From the NCBI RefSeq assembly GCF_963675975.1, contig NZ_OY780939.1, positions 434,001-498,000 on the forward strand: DNA of 64,000 nucleotides, given 5' to 3'. The translations under genes were made by a program, and so were the position numbers. Of the stretch, positions 54,838-64,000 are shown in pieces (within the stretch, counting starts at the first letter, position 1; each line of letters starts with the position of its first letter). The stretch comes from Halarcobacter sp. (GTDB lineage Bacteria; Campylobacterota; Campylobacteria; Campylobacterales; Arcobacteraceae). The notes beneath the pieces were generated by a model that worked only from the letters and a program-made list of their open reading frames with translations, was not told the origin of the DNA and searched no databases.

Positions 54838-56001
54838 TTAAGCAGATTTATTTGTTGGCTTAATAAGACTTGATAAGATTCTAATAGCAACCATTACAAT
54901 TAATACTTCCATAATAGAAGAAAGAATAAAGGCATAATAATAAAATTGCGTTATAGAGTGATTATGATATGCGATTGTAGCAACTGCAATTAAAAGAGTT
55001 AATGGCATAGAATGAGAAAGTCCTATCATATGAAATTTACTCCATCCCATCTCTTTGATAAATAAAAATGAAGCAACAAATCTAATCAAAATCATAGCAA
55101 TGGCAATCAAAAATGCAGTTTTTACTAAACCATCTTCAGCTAATGAAGCTAAATCAAAAGAGGAACCTATATATATAAAAAATATAGGAACTAGCCAACC
55201 AAAACCAAAGTGTTCTAGTTTATGTGGAAGTTGTTTATTGTGTTCTTCAAAAAATGTAGTAATAAAAGTACCTGCAATAAATGCTCCAAATGCCACTTCT
55301 AAATGTAAATAAATCATCACAGATATCATTAGGAAGAATATAGCCATAGATACACGAATATCTTGTTCTTGATAATCATCTTCAGGCATAAGATATGCTT
55401 TTATTTCTGGATACCACCAAATAAGATTATGGAATAGTTTATATAAAAGAACCATTGCAACTAAGAATATTACAAATAAAACCATAGTTTTATAAAACTC
55501 TGAGTTGATACCAAACTCTAAAGCAGCAGCAACAGTAGTAAGAGCAAAGATAGATACAATCTCTCCAATTAGTCCCACTGTAATTGATAGTTTAATCCAC
55601 TCAACATCACCATACTCTTTTTTTAATGCTGCTAGTAAACCTATAGAGATTAATGGTAATACAATAATAAATATTTTTCCTAAATCTAGATATAAAGTAA
55701 TAGCTGTAGCTAAAGAAAATAGAATGACATTATAAAAAATCGATTTACGAAGTAGACTTCCAGATATATTTATAAGCTTTTTTAAATCAACTTCTAGACC
55801 TGCTAAAAACATCAGGTATAAAAACCCTAATTCTGCCACAAGCTCTAGAATTGAATGCTCTACAATAATTGCGAAATACGCAGCAATTGCACCTAACATT
55901 ATCTCAACTGTAATAGTAGGAAGTTTTAATACACGAGAGACAAGTGGAGAAAGAAAAATAATCAATGATATTGATATAATTATTAGTATCTCTTCTCCCA
56001 T
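54838..56001 (-). CDS. Cation:proton antiporter (CPA2/KefB-like)
   Basis: The 387-residue integral membrane protein has about 11-12 hydrophobic helices. LGFLYLMFLAGLEVDLKKL and GAFIAGTFITTFFEEHN are typical of the Kef/CPA2 antiporter core. No TrkA-N regulatory domain follows, so it is a transport core only. It exchanges Na+ or K+ for protons; ion specificity is not visible. It is the last gene of the topA-phosphodiesterase-bioB run, 10 bases after bioB. Confidence 0.8.
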   Translation of the reverse strand: MGEEILIIISISLIIFLSPLVSRVLKLPTITVEIMLGAIAAYFAIIVEHSILELVAELGFLYLMFLAGLEVDLKKLINISGSLLRKSIFYNVILFSLATAITLYLDLGKIFIIVLPLISIGLLAALKKEYGDVEWIKLSITVGLIGEIVSIFALTTVAAALEFGINSEFYKTMVLFVIFLVAMVLLYKLFHNLIWWYPEIKAYLMPEDDYQEQDIRVSMAIFFLMISVMIYLHLEVAFGAFIAGTFITTFFEEHNKQLPHKLEHFGFGWLVPIFFIYIGSSFDLASLAEDGLVKTAFLIAIAMILIRFVASFLFIKEMGWSKFHMIGLSHSMPLTLLIAVATIAYHNHSITQFYYYAFILSSIMEVLIVMVAIRILSSLIKPTNKSA

Positions 56002-56011
56002 CTAATTTACC

Positions 56012-56872
56012 TTAATTTTTTTCTCTTGTAATTTTAAAGCCTAATCTTTCAAGCTCTTCCATATCTTCTTTAGGAGATTTTCCAGCTGTAGTTAAGTAAT
56101 CACCAATAACAAAAGCATTTGCTCCATTTTCAAAGATTTTATACTGTTCTTCACCAAACATAAGCTCTCTTCCACCTGCAACCATAATTTTCATTGCATT
56201 TGGAACCATCTTTCTTGCTAGTTTAATTAAATCAAAAGCTTCTTCTCTACTAATTGTACTAGCTTTAATAGGTAAAGCAGGATTATCAATATAAAAGTTT
56301 AATGGCACATTCATAGGCTCCAATGAAGCAATAGATTCAAGCATTGAAACTCTTTGCTCTTGTGTTTCTCCTAAACCAAAAATTCCTCCACAAACTAATC
56401 TTAATCCAACCTCTTTTACATTTTTACATGTTTGATATCTCTCTTCCCAAGAGTGAGTTGTAACGATTTCAGAATAAAAATCTTGTGCTGTTTCAAGATT
56501 ATGATTATAAGCATCAACTCCAGCTTCTTTTAAAGTTTGAAGTTGCTCAACACTTGCTGTTCCATTACAAGCAATTAAAATTAGTCCTAAGTTTTCTTTT
56601 TTTACTGCACGTGCAGCTTCACAAACAAACTCTAATCTTTTGTCTGTAAGGCCTTTTCCTGCTGTTACAAGGCAAAAACCATTGGCATTGTTCTCTCTTG
56701 CTCTTTTTGCCTCTTCAACTATTTGTTCTATCTCTTTTTGTTTATATCTTTGAATATCTGCTTTGTACTTTACACTTTGAGTACAAAATTTGCAGTCTTC
56801 ATTACATGTACCACTCTCTATATTACAAATGGCACATAAAAAAATATCTTTATTTTTATCATTTACGCTCAT
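56012..56872 (-). CDS. bioB: Biotin synthase
   Basis: BioB inserts sulfur into dethiobiotin using radical SAM chemistry. The CxxxCxxC motif is C23, C27, C30. The three other cysteines known to bind the auxiliary [2Fe-2S] cluster in E. coli appear conserved in GFCLVTAGKG, LIACNGTAS and LRLVCGGIFGLGE. Two extra cysteines (C13, C16) precede the motif. The Arg ligand is not clearly conserved: the region reads IMVAGGRE. At 286 residues it is shorter than E. coli BioB, as usual in Campylobacterota. It overlaps the phosphodiesterase gene by 14 bases. Confidence 0.9.
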   Translation of the reverse strand: MSVNDKNKDIFLCAICNIESGTCNEDCKFCTQSVKYKADIQRYKQKEIEQIVEEAKRARENNANGFCLVTAGKGLTDKRLEFVCEAARAVKKENLGLILIACNGTASVEQLQTLKEAGVDAYNHNLETAQDFYSEIVTTHSWEERYQTCKNVKEVGLRLVCGGIFGLGETQEQRVSMLESIASLEPMNVPLNFYIDNPALPIKASTISREEAFDLIKLARKMVPNAMKIMVAGGRELMFGEEQYKIFENGANAFVIGDYLTTAGKSPKEDMEELERLGFKITREKN

Positions 56873-57374
56873 ATTTAATCTCTTTTTTTAAAAATTTATT
56901 TTCATTTATATCTTTTGAGTAATAGTGGATTATATACTCATTTTCATTAATATCTAGCAAGATACATTCAACTAAAGGTTTCTCCCTAGCACATACTTCA
57001 CCAGGATTTAGGAATAGTGTTCCATTTTTATAATCGGTTTCAAAAATATGTGTATGTCCATAGATTACGATATCGCTATCACCTGTTAAATAAAAAGGCA
57101 AATGCATAAGTTTGAAACTAATATCTTTAATCTTAAAATAATAGGGTTCTTGCTTTATATTGTATTTAGAAGATAATTCAATCAAAGAAAAATCGTTGTT
57201 CCCAAATACGCTAACATAAGTTAAACCTGATTCTTCTAAGTGTTTTAAATTTTCTTCCATACATAAATCACCAGCATGAATTAAGTATTCTGCTTGGTTC
57301 TCTTTTAAAAGGTTTATAACCTCTTTAGTATAGTCACTTTTATAGTGACTATCTGATAAAATTCCTACTTTCAT
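56859..57374 (-). CDS. YfcE/MJ0936-type metallophosphoesterase
   Basis: A 171-residue calcineurin-like phosphodiesterase with the metal-binding motifs ILSDSH, HAGDLC, VFGNND and YGHTH. YfcE-like enzymes hydrolyse phosphodiesters; the natural substrate is usually unknown. Its start lies immediately after the topA stop, and it overlaps bioB, so all are co-transcribed. Confidence 0.88.
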   Translation of the reverse strand: MKVGILSDSHYKSDYTKEVINLLKENQAEYLIHAGDLCMEENLKHLEESGLTYVSVFGNNDFSLIELSSKYNIKQEPYYFKIKDISFKLMHLPFYLTGDSDIVIYGHTHIFETDYKNGTLFLNPGEVCAREKPLVECILLDINENEYIIHYYSKDINENKFLKKEIKYERK

Positions 57375-59726
57375 CTATTTCTTTGTAGTTGTTTTAGCTG
57401 TAGACTTTTTTCTTGTCGTTCTTTTTGTTGTTGTTTTTTTAGCAGGTGCTTTTTTAGCTCCTGTTTTAGACTTTGGATCTTTTGCAATTATCTCTAATGT
57501 TTGCTCTAAAGTTAAATCTTCAGCCTCAACACCTTTTGGTATTTTAAAGTTTTTTCTACCTTGTTTGATATACGGACCATATCGTCCAGTTAAAATCTGT
57601 ATTTTTTCTTCAGGGAAATCTTTAATCAATGCTTTTGCTTTTGCTTCATCAATCTCTTTTATAACCTCTAAAGCCCTTGGAAGTTCAATTGTATATGGAT
57701 CATCTTGTTTTAAAGAATAAAATTTTGTTTTAACTTGTAAGTATGGTCCAAATCTTCCAATATTTGCTTTTATATCTTCACCCTCTGGTGTTTGTCCAAC
57801 AACCCTTGGTAAAGTAAATAAAAATAGCGCTTCATCAAGTGTAATAGTATCCATATTTAGATGATCAGGAATAGCTACAAATTGAGGTTTCTCTTCGTCA
57901 TCTTTAGTTCCTATTTGAACAAAAGGACCAAATCTACCAACTCTAGCACTTATTGGTTTTCCAGATTTAGGGTCAGTTCCTATCTCTCTTATTTGTAAAT
58001 AATCCTCTTTGTTTACACTCTCTTCTTTTTCATTAATTGTTTTTTTGAAATCTCCATAGAAGTGTTGCATAACTTGTTGCCATGCAATTTTACCCTCTGC
58101 AATCTCATCAAAATCCTCTTCAACTTTTGCAGTAAAACCTAAATCCACAATATGAGGGAAATGGTCAACTAAAAAGCTATTTACAATCTCTCCTGTAGGA
58201 GTTGGAGCTAACTTTTTATCTTCTGTTTTAACAACATATTCTCTTTGTTGAATAGTTGAGATTGTTGGAGCATAAGTAGATGGTCTTCCTATCCCTTCAC
58301 TCTCTAATTTTTTAACTAAGCTTGCTTCTGTATATCTTGCAGGTGGTTTTGTAAAGTTTTGTTCTAAGTCTAGTTTTTCTAAATCTAAAACTGTTCCTAC
58401 TTTTATAGTTGGTAAAATCTTTTCACTACTATCTAAAACTGCTTCTGGATTATCACTACCTTCAGTATAAGCTTTCATAAATCCTGGGAATATTATTCTT
58501 TGACCCTTTGATTGAAACTCATACTCTTTATCTTTTCCGGCACTTATTTTATATGTAGTATTAGCTATTTTTGCAGGTGCCATTTGAGTTGCTAGTGTTC
58601 TTTTCCAAATAAGGCTATAAAGTTTAAATTGAGCTGGCTCAACAAATGGTTTAATATCACTTGGTTTAAGTGCCATATTTACTGGACGAATTGCTTCGTG
58701 AGCTTCTTGTGCTCCTTTAGCTTTTGAACGATAAACTCTAGGTTTAGCTAAACTATACTCTTTACCATATTCATTTTCGATAACCTCTTTAGCTGCACTT
58801 GTTGCAACAGTAGAAAGATTTAATGAATCTGTTCTCATATAAGTGATTAAACCACCAGTATGGTTTGGTATATTACCCACATTACCTTCATAAAGTTGTT
58901 GAGCTATAACCATAGTTTGTCTAACAGATAATCCAAGTTTCCTACTTGCTTCTTGTTGTAGTGTTGATGTTGTAAAAGGAGCAGCAGGGTTTCTATTACT
59001 ATCTTTCTCTTCTATATCAAAAAGTTCAAAATTTCCTTGATTTATAGAGGCTTCAATCTCTTTTGCTTCTTGCTCATTTTTTACTTTCTTTGCTTTTCCA
59101 TCAATTTTTGCCAATTCTGATTTTAATTCTGGATTTATAAAATCAGCTTTAATCTTCCAAAACTCTTCAGGAACAAACTCTCTAATTTCATTTTCTCTAT
59201 CAACAATTATTTTTACAGCAACAGATTGAACTCTTCCAGCACTAAGTCCATATCTAACCTTTTTCCATAATAAAGGTGAAAGTTCATATCCAACTGCTCT
59301 ATCAAGGATTCTTCTTGCTTGTTGAGCATCAACTAAGTGTTGGTCAACCTCTCTTGGGTTATTTATAGCTTCTAAGATTGCACCTTTAGTAATTTCGTGA
59401 AATACAATTCTTTTTATAGGGTTTTTTTCAATTTTAAGTGCAGGGATTAAGTGCCAAGCAATAGCCTCACCCTCTCGGTCCTCATCGGCCGCTAGGTAAA
59501 TAGTAGTATCTTTAGTAATCTCTTTTTTCAAATCACTTATAACTTTTTTCTTATCTGTTGAGATAAGATATTTGGGTTCAAAATTGTTTTCAGGATCAAA
59601 CCCTAACTTTGATTTAGGTAAGTCTCTTACATGTCCCATTGAGGCCATAACTTTATAATCTTTTCCTAAAAACTTTGAAATTGTTTTTGCTTTTGCTGGT
59701 GACTCCACTATTACTAAATTTTTCAC
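57375..59726 (-). CDS. topA: DNA topoisomerase I
   Basis: TopA relaxes negative supercoils. The TOPRIM domain has IVESPAKAKTISKFLG and DEDRE at 81-85; the DNA-cleaving tyrosine is Y296 in GGLITYMRTDS. C-terminal topoisomerase repeats (VGRFGPFVQIG, IGRFGPYLQVK, TGRYGPYIKQG) lack the zinc-finger cysteines of the E. coli enzyme. A lysine/threonine-rich tail at about 755-783 should help DNA binding. Length is 783 residues. Confidence 0.96.
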   Translation of the reverse strand: MKNLVIVESPAKAKTISKFLGKDYKVMASMGHVRDLPKSKLGFDPENNFEPKYLISTDKKKVISDLKKEITKDTTIYLAADEDREGEAIAWHLIPALKIEKNPIKRIVFHEITKGAILEAINNPREVDQHLVDAQQARRILDRAVGYELSPLLWKKVRYGLSAGRVQSVAVKIIVDRENEIREFVPEEFWKIKADFINPELKSELAKIDGKAKKVKNEQEAKEIEASINQGNFELFDIEEKDSNRNPAAPFTTSTLQQEASRKLGLSVRQTMVIAQQLYEGNVGNIPNHTGGLITYMRTDSLNLSTVATSAAKEVIENEYGKEYSLAKPRVYRSKAKGAQEAHEAIRPVNMALKPSDIKPFVEPAQFKLYSLIWKRTLATQMAPAKIANTTYKISAGKDKEYEFQSKGQRIIFPGFMKAYTEGSDNPEAVLDSSEKILPTIKVGTVLDLEKLDLEQNFTKPPARYTEASLVKKLESEGIGRPSTYAPTISTIQQREYVVKTEDKKLAPTPTGEIVNSFLVDHFPHIVDLGFTAKVEEDFDEIAEGKIAWQQVMQHFYGDFKKTINEKEESVNKEDYLQIREIGTDPKSGKPISARVGRFGPFVQIGTKDDEEKPQFVAIPDHLNMDTITLDEALFLFTLPRVVGQTPEGEDIKANIGRFGPYLQVKTKFYSLKQDDPYTIELPRALEVIKEIDEAKAKALIKDFPEEKIQILTGRYGPYIKQGRKNFKIPKGVEAEDLTLEQTLEIIAKDPKSKTGAKKAPAKKTTTKRTTRKKSTAKTTTKK

Positions 59727-59781
59727 TAATACATACCCTTAATTTTTTTAAATCTCGAATTCTAACATAAATATTTTAAAA

Positions 59782-60555
59782 CTAAAAAATGATAATCTCT
59801 TCCTCTAAATCTATATTAAAACTTTTCTTTACTCTGTTTTTTGCTTCATTTATAAGATAAATAGCATCTTCATATTTTCCATTTCCCAGATTTACTAAGA
59901 AATTTGAGTGAACTTCACTAAATGCCATATCACCTTTTCTAAAACCTTTTAATCCAACCTCTTGTATCAACCTTCCAGCAAAATCCCCTTTAGGATTTTT
60001 AAAGCATGAACCTGCACTGGGTACTTGTGGTTGGTTATCTCTCATTTTGTTAAACTCTTTTAACTTATCTTTACAAAAACCATACTCTATATTAAATACA
60101 ACCTCATAAACTATTGTATCAAGTTTTGTATCTCTATAGGAATAGTTTATATCCTCTTTTTTTATATATCCATCTTTAGTTTTTATTTTATCTATATAAT
60201 TAAAGATTTCCCAAGTTTTTAATCCGGCATTCATTTTAACTAAACCACCAAGGTTTCCTGGAAGTTTTGCTATAAACTCTAAATTTGCAATATTATTCTT
60301 TCTTGCATATGTTAAAAGCTTACCTGAACTTGTGGCACAACCAACATATAGTTTATCATCCTCTTGTTTTATATAATCAAAGGTTTCACCTAAAATTGCA
60401 AATTTTGGAGGATTATTTGATATTAAAAGATTATTAGCTCGACCAATTATTTGATATTCGCTGTAATCTCCTATCTCTTCAATCACTTTTACATCAACTT
60501 TTGGACCAATTTTTATTGAAGAGTATCTAGAAAAATCTATTTGTTTAAAACTCAC
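59782..60555 (-). CDS. murB: UDP-N-acetylenolpyruvoylglucosamine reductase
   Basis: MurB reduces the enolpyruvyl group to give UDP-MurNAc for peptidoglycan. YSSIKIGPKVDV, FIAKLPGNLGGLVKMNAG (FAD-binding) and the catalytic serine region PSAGSCFKNPKG are present. The 257-residue protein is shorter than the E. coli enzyme but like other Campylobacterota MurB. It overlaps the upstream mqnD-like gene by 4 bases. Confidence 0.92.
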   Translation of the reverse strand: MSFKQIDFSRYSSIKIGPKVDVKVIEEIGDYSEYQIIGRANNLLISNNPPKFAILGETFDYIKQEDDKLYVGCATSSGKLLTYARKNNIANLEFIAKLPGNLGGLVKMNAGLKTWEIFNYIDKIKTKDGYIKKEDINYSYRDTKLDTIVYEVVFNIEYGFCKDKLKEFNKMRDNQPQVPSAGSCFKNPKGDFAGRLIQEVGLKGFRKGDMAFSEVHSNFLVNLGNGKYEDAIYLINEAKNRVKKSFNIDLEEEIIIF

Positions 60556-61415
60556 TTTGCTCTTAATTCCTCATATTCACTAGGGATTAAAAAATCTTCT
60601 GCTTTAATAAGAGTTTCATAAAAACCATTTTGGTAACCCAATTCATATAGTTTGTCTAAAGCCTTATATTGAACCTCACTAAGCATTACCGAGTTATCAT
60701 TTGCATAAAGGTCTAAATAATTATCAAGTGTGTCTGCATCTACTCTTATCAAACCTTTTTCAAGAAGCATAGGCGCTAAAACTTTTCTATTTTTATTTGC
60801 AACATCTACTGCTTTGATTAAAGTATTTTCATAATCAATAGCACTATGTAAAGGAAGAGATCTTCTCATACACATTCCACCTAAAGGTAAAGGTAAATCA
60901 CCTCCACTAAGTTCAACCCAAATATCCCAAATCTCTCGCTCTACTTCTAACTCTTCATCATAAGTTAAAATTGATTCATGAATTAATACACCCGCATCAA
61001 CTTCTCCGTCTAATACAGCTTTTTCAATATCAAGAAAATTCATATAAGTAATTCTAGCTTCTGGATAAGCTATTCTAAACAATAATGCATTTGTTGTAAA
61101 TTCACCACTAAGGGCTACTTTAAAATTTCTTTTTAATTTTGTATCTTTTTTCTTTATAAGTTTTGGTCCATATCCCTCTCCAAAAGAGACTGCTGTTTTC
61201 AATAAAGCGTAATCTTCTTTTACAAAAGGATAAAGTGCAAATGAGATAGCACAAATATCATACTCACCTTTTAATGTAGCTTGGTTCAAAGTTTCAATAT
61301 CATCTGCAATATTTTCAAATACAGCATCTTTTGGAGTTACCCATCCAAACTTGATTGCATAATACATAAAGATATCGTCAGCATCAGGAGAGTGTGCAAC
61401 ACTAATAGTCTTCAA
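60552..61415 (-). CDS. mqnD: Menaquinone biosynthesis protein, 1,4-dihydroxy-6-naphthoate synthase-like
   Basis: VAHSPDADDIFMYYAIKFGW is the N-terminal signature of the MqnA/MqnD periplasmic-binding-protein-like fold; VDAGVLIHESILTYDEE and GDLPLPLGGMCMRRSLP fit MqnD, which cleaves cyclic de-hypoxanthinyl-futalosine to dihydroxynaphthoate. Campylobacterota use this futalosine route to menaquinone. MqnA is the alternative, but the second signature favours MqnD. Confidence 0.78.
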   Translation of the reverse strand: MKTISVAHSPDADDIFMYYAIKFGWVTPKDAVFENIADDIETLNQATLKGEYDICAISFALYPFVKEDYALLKTAVSFGEGYGPKLIKKKDTKLKRNFKVALSGEFTTNALLFRIAYPEARITYMNFLDIEKAVLDGEVDAGVLIHESILTYDEELEVEREIWDIWVELSGGDLPLPLGGMCMRRSLPLHSAIDYENTLIKAVDVANKNRKVLAPMLLEKGLIRVDADTLDNYLDLYANDNSVMLSEVQYKALDKLYELGYQNGFYETLIKAEDFLIPSEYEELRAK

Positions 61416-61617
61416 AATATATCCTTAAAATTTTTTGTACTTGGATTGTATCAAGAAGTGGATTACTTTTTGATTTAATTGTTTTACGAAATTTTAAATT
61501 TATAAATAAAAAGTGTTTAGAAAAGTAATACCTTTAGGCACATTATGGGCAAAAGTCTTCAAAATGTAATTTTTTTATGTTAACATATGAATATTCATTT
61601 ATTAATTGGAGTTTCCC

Positions 61618-62220
61618 ATGAATATCACATTTATAGATTGTTCAGAACGGTACCATAGTGAAATAAATTCAATTATTGATTATTTAAATCAATATTTTAA
61701 TTCAATTAAAATAAATACAAATATTTTAACCATAAATCAATACAAAATTGCAAAATGCACTCAATGTAGATGTTGTACTCAAAAAAAGGGTGAAAATCCA
61801 ATTAAATGTGTCATAAAAGATGAGATGAGTGATTTAATTGATAAAATAGAAAAATCTGATGCTTATGTTATCTTAGCAGATAGAAACTCCTTATTTGAAA
61901 GAAATAAAATACATGAGAAGTTTTCCGAAAGGTTAGTTGCATACTACTATTGGCCTTACGGTCAAGTTGAAGCTAAACCAAGAAGAGGATATTTTTCTAA
62001 AAACTCTATTCTTATAAATCTAAACACTACAAAATATTTTATGAATCATAGTTTTTATACTTCAAAACTATATATGGAACACACCTCTGCATCTATTGGG
62101 GCAAGAGTTATAGATTGGGTTGCATTAACACCAAAAGAGAATTTGTTAGAAAATTATGAGTCAAGATTAAAACATATGGCTTATAGACTTATAGCCTCAA
62201 TTAATCAAAAAGCTTCTTAA
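61618..62220 (+). CDS. Flavodoxin-fold, iron-sulfur-flavoprotein-like oxidoreductase
   Basis: The 200-residue protein resembles NADPH-dependent FMN reductase / iron-sulfur flavoproteins. The N-terminal strand MNITFIDCSE is followed by a cysteine cluster C47, C50, C52, C53 and C64 (KCTQCRCC, then KCVIKDEM), like the compact CxxCxxC pattern that binds [4Fe-4S] in Isf-type proteins. KSDAYVILAD follows. The ATG at 61618 is chosen because TTGGAG ends 6 bases upstream; the in-frame TTG at 61606 is part of that site. Redox partner unknown. Confidence 0.68.
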   Translation: MNITFIDCSERYHSEINSIIDYLNQYFNSIKINTNILTINQYKIAKCTQCRCCTQKKGENPIKCVIKDEMSDLIDKIEKSDAYVILADRNSLFERNKIHEKFSERLVAYYYWPYGQVEAKPRRGYFSKNSILINLNTTKYFMNHSFYTSKLYMEHTSASIGARVIDWVALTPKENLLENYESRLKHMAYRLIASINQKAS

Positions 62221-62227
62221 ATTTAGC

Positions 62228-62248
62228 TACTAGGAAAAATTCCTAGTA
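62228..62248. terminator. Hairpin between the flavoprotein gene and nuoN
   Basis: Perfect nine-base arms TACTAGGAA (62228-62236) and TTCCTAGTA (62240-62248) with an AAA loop lie 7 bases after the plus-strand stop, and the nuoN TAG stop is inside the stem. It could stop both convergent transcripts, but neither side has a long T run. Confidence 0.55.
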
Positions 62249-63730
62249 ACCTGAAATCTGTACATAATATGAGATTATGTTAAGTAGTGGTTCTACTAAA
62301 AAGATTGAAAGTATAGTTACAATTGCACAAAAACCAATAACTGTTTTAACTGGTCCTGTTGCATTTACCATACATTTTATACCATCTTCTGCTGGCTCTT
62401 TTAAGAAGATATATACTATTGGTTTTAAGTAATAGTAAGCTGCTATTGCAGAGTTTATTGCCATAATAAGTGCAAGGATAATATACCCAGCATTTACAGC
62501 ACTTCCTATTAAATACATTTTTCCCCAGAAAAGTGAAAATGGAGGAACACCTGCTAATGATAAGAAAAATAGTCCCATCATAGTAGCTGTAAAAGGTGAA
62601 GTTTTAATAATCCCTGAATATTTTTCTAAAGAATGGTCAGATGCAAAGCTATAGTCTTTGTTTCTATTTAACCATAACATTGTAAATCCACCAAGGTTTG
62701 TAATAAAGAACATAATCCAATATAAGAATAAAGCATTTGTAGCTTGTGTAGTTCCTATTAAAATTGCTCCCATTGCAAAACCTGCATTTGAGATAGATGA
62801 ATAAGCTAACATTCTTTTTATATCTGTTTGAACTAAAGCTATAATATTTGGAATAGTCATAGTTAAAACTACAGTTGCATAAAGGATAATCTCAACATAC
62901 ATGTCCCCACTTGCAACAAAGATTTCGAAGAATCTTAAAGCTACAACAAATCCAGCTATTTTTGGAACTACAGATAAGAATCCTGCTAAAGAAGCAGTTG
63001 ACCCTTCATAAACATCTGCAACCCAAGTATGATAAGGAACTAATGAAAGTTTAAATCCAAGTGCACCAAGTAAGAAAACAACTCCAAGTAAAATCACAGG
63101 ATAGTTTTCAAAATTTGATTCAGTTAATACCTCAGAGATTTGCCCAAGTTCAACTGTACCTGTAACTGCATAAAATATCATAGACCCAAATGCAAAAAAT
63201 GCTGTTGCTAATGCACCCATAGTAAAATATTTAATTGCTGCTTCAATGGCATTTTTTCTATTGTGCATTGCAATTAATGTATATAAAGCCATAGAAGATG
63301 TTTCAAGTCCAACAAAAATAAGAATCAATGAATCTGAACTTACCATAAATTGGAAACCTGCAACAACAAATAGATATAAAGCAAAATATTCTGGATATCT
63401 ATGTTCTTGGAATCTTAATTTATTCATAGCTGTTAAGATAAATAAAATTGAGGCGAATACTATTATTGCTTGAGATAAAATTGCAATACCATCAACTAAT
63501 AATAGATCAAAGAAACCTCTAACATTTCCAGAATAACCAATTAGAGTACCTAAATCTACAAAAAGAAATAATACAGTTAACATCACATAAAGCGATTTAT
63601 CAAGTTTTTTATTTACTAAATCAACACAAAGAATAACTAAAGCACCAACTATAGCCATAAGCATTGGTACAATTGTAGTAAAATTTAAACTAGCAAAATC
63701 AATTGCTACTGGTGGGATAACACTAGTCAT
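62243..63730 (-). CDS. nuoN: NADH-quinone oxidoreductase subunit N
   Basis: A 495-residue proton-pumping membrane subunit of respiratory complex I with about 14 helices. Motifs include [18 protein letters not shown] (membrane glutamate), [36 protein letters not shown] and [15 protein letters not shown]. It overlaps nuoM by 8 bases, matching the conserved end of the nuo operon (nuoM-nuoN). Confidence 0.96.
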   Translation of the reverse strand: MTSVIPPVAIDFASLNFTTIVPMLMAIVGALVILCVDLVNKKLDKSLYVMLTVLFLFVDLGTLIGYSGNVRGFFDLLLVDGIAILSQAIIVFASILFILTAMNKLRFQEHRYPEYFALYLFVVAGFQFMVSSDSLILIFVGLETSSMALYTLIAMHNRKNAIEAAIKYFTMGALATAFFAFGSMIFYAVTGTVELGQISEVLTESNFENYPVILLGVVFLLGALGFKLSLVPYHTWVADVYEGSTASLAGFLSVVPKIAGFVVALRFFEIFVASGDMYVEIILYATVVLTMTIPNIIALVQTDIKRMLAYSSISNAGFAMGAILIGTTQATNALFLYWIMFFITNLGGFTMLWLNRNKDYSFASDHSLEKYSGIIKTSPFTATMMGLFFLSLAGVPPFSLFWGKMYLIGSAVNAGYIILALIMAINSAIAAYYYLKPIVYIFLKEPAEDGIKCMVNATGPVKTVIGFCAIVTILSIFLVEPLLNIISYYVQISGY

Positions 63731-64000
63731 TTTTCACCTCCCCAATGCTATTAGACTCTAAGAGTCTAGTCTTTGTTGTTTGATTTACTGCTTTTATTTG
63801 CATAATCTCTATAAGCTGAGAAACTGATTTGTCAACAGGTTTTAAAATAGGTTTTGGATAAACCCCTAAGATAACAACTAATGCAACTAAAGGTACAAGT
63901 GCAGCTATCTCTCTTCCTTTGATATCTTCTAGTTTTTTATTCTCTTCATTTGTAAGTGGTCCAAAGAAAGATTTTTTATACATTACAAGCATATAAACAG
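63723..64000 (-). CDS. nuoM: NADH-quinone oxidoreductase subunit M, C-terminal fragment
   Basis: The frame is open from the right window edge to a stop at 63723. The visible part, [20 protein letters not shown] then a charged loop and a final hydrophobic helix ending in [16 protein letters not shown], matches the C-terminus of NuoM proton-pumping subunits. The ATG at 63992 is internal, not the true start, which lies outside the window. Confidence 0.85.
   Translation of the reverse strand, partial: VYMLVMYKKSFFGPLTNEENKKLEDIKGREIAALVPLVALVVILGVYPKPILKPVDKSVSQLIEIMQIKAVNQTTKTRLLESNSIGEVKND

Overview
The window looks like a chromosomal segment of an Arcobacter-like member of the Campylobacterota. 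This is an inference from very low GC, A/T-ending codons, a short Campylobacter-type BioB, a futalosine-pathway MqnD homologue, pseudaminic-acid genes beside paired flagellins, and a recA / eno / ftsB-like / AMIN-protein neighbourhood resembling that of Campylobacter jejuni. I see no rRNA, tRNA, insertion sequence or CRISPR array.

Layout. (1) 1-7687, minus strand: housekeeping genes lptF (partial), prepilin peptidase, uppS, coaBC, glmU, a 15-repeat ankyrin protein and a SUV3-like helicase. (2) 7750-12133, plus strand: trmA and two near-identical flagellins, the second behind a hairpin-rich leader. (3) 12249-40533, plus strand: an AT-rich accessory island for flagellar or surface glycans. It starts with a large Maf glycosyltransferase. 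A nonulosonate-like cassette follows (NeuB, NeuD, TIM-barrel isomerase, CBS-aminotransferase fusion, methyltransferase, NeuA, LIC12162-type transferase). Next, behind its own candidate promoter, is a cassette matching all four known enzymes of C. jejuni cytidine-diphosphoramidate synthesis (Cj1415-Cj1418 type), with a methyltransferase, a formyltransferase, an unknown protein and a CDP-alcohol phosphatidyltransferase. The island ends with a radical-SAM protein, a WbsX-like protein, a cupin, a sugar aminotransferase, gmd, fcl, several methyltransferases and glycosyltransferases. (4) 40534-50200, minus strand: a glycosyltransferase, DJ-1/PfpI, a cupin, two ATP-grasp proteins and pseG, pseI, pseF, pseC, pseB; no pseH is present. 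(5) 50323-64000: recA, a TPR protein, eno, ftsB-like, AMIN protein, antiporter, bioB, phosphodiesterase, topA, murB, mqnD, an iron-sulfur-flavoprotein-like protein, nuoN and partial nuoM.

How the parts may work together: Pse enzymes make CMP-pseudaminic acid, the second cassette probably makes another CMP-activated acidic sugar, and Maf places such sugars on flagellin. The phosphoramidate cassette would supply a P-N decoration for a glycan, and the gmd/fcl/aminotransferase genes supply GDP-deoxyhexoses. The most interesting parts are the phosphoramidate cassette with its unassigned transferase, the CBS-aminotransferase nonulosonate cassette, and the pse operon in which ATP-grasp genes occupy the place where pseH might be expected.
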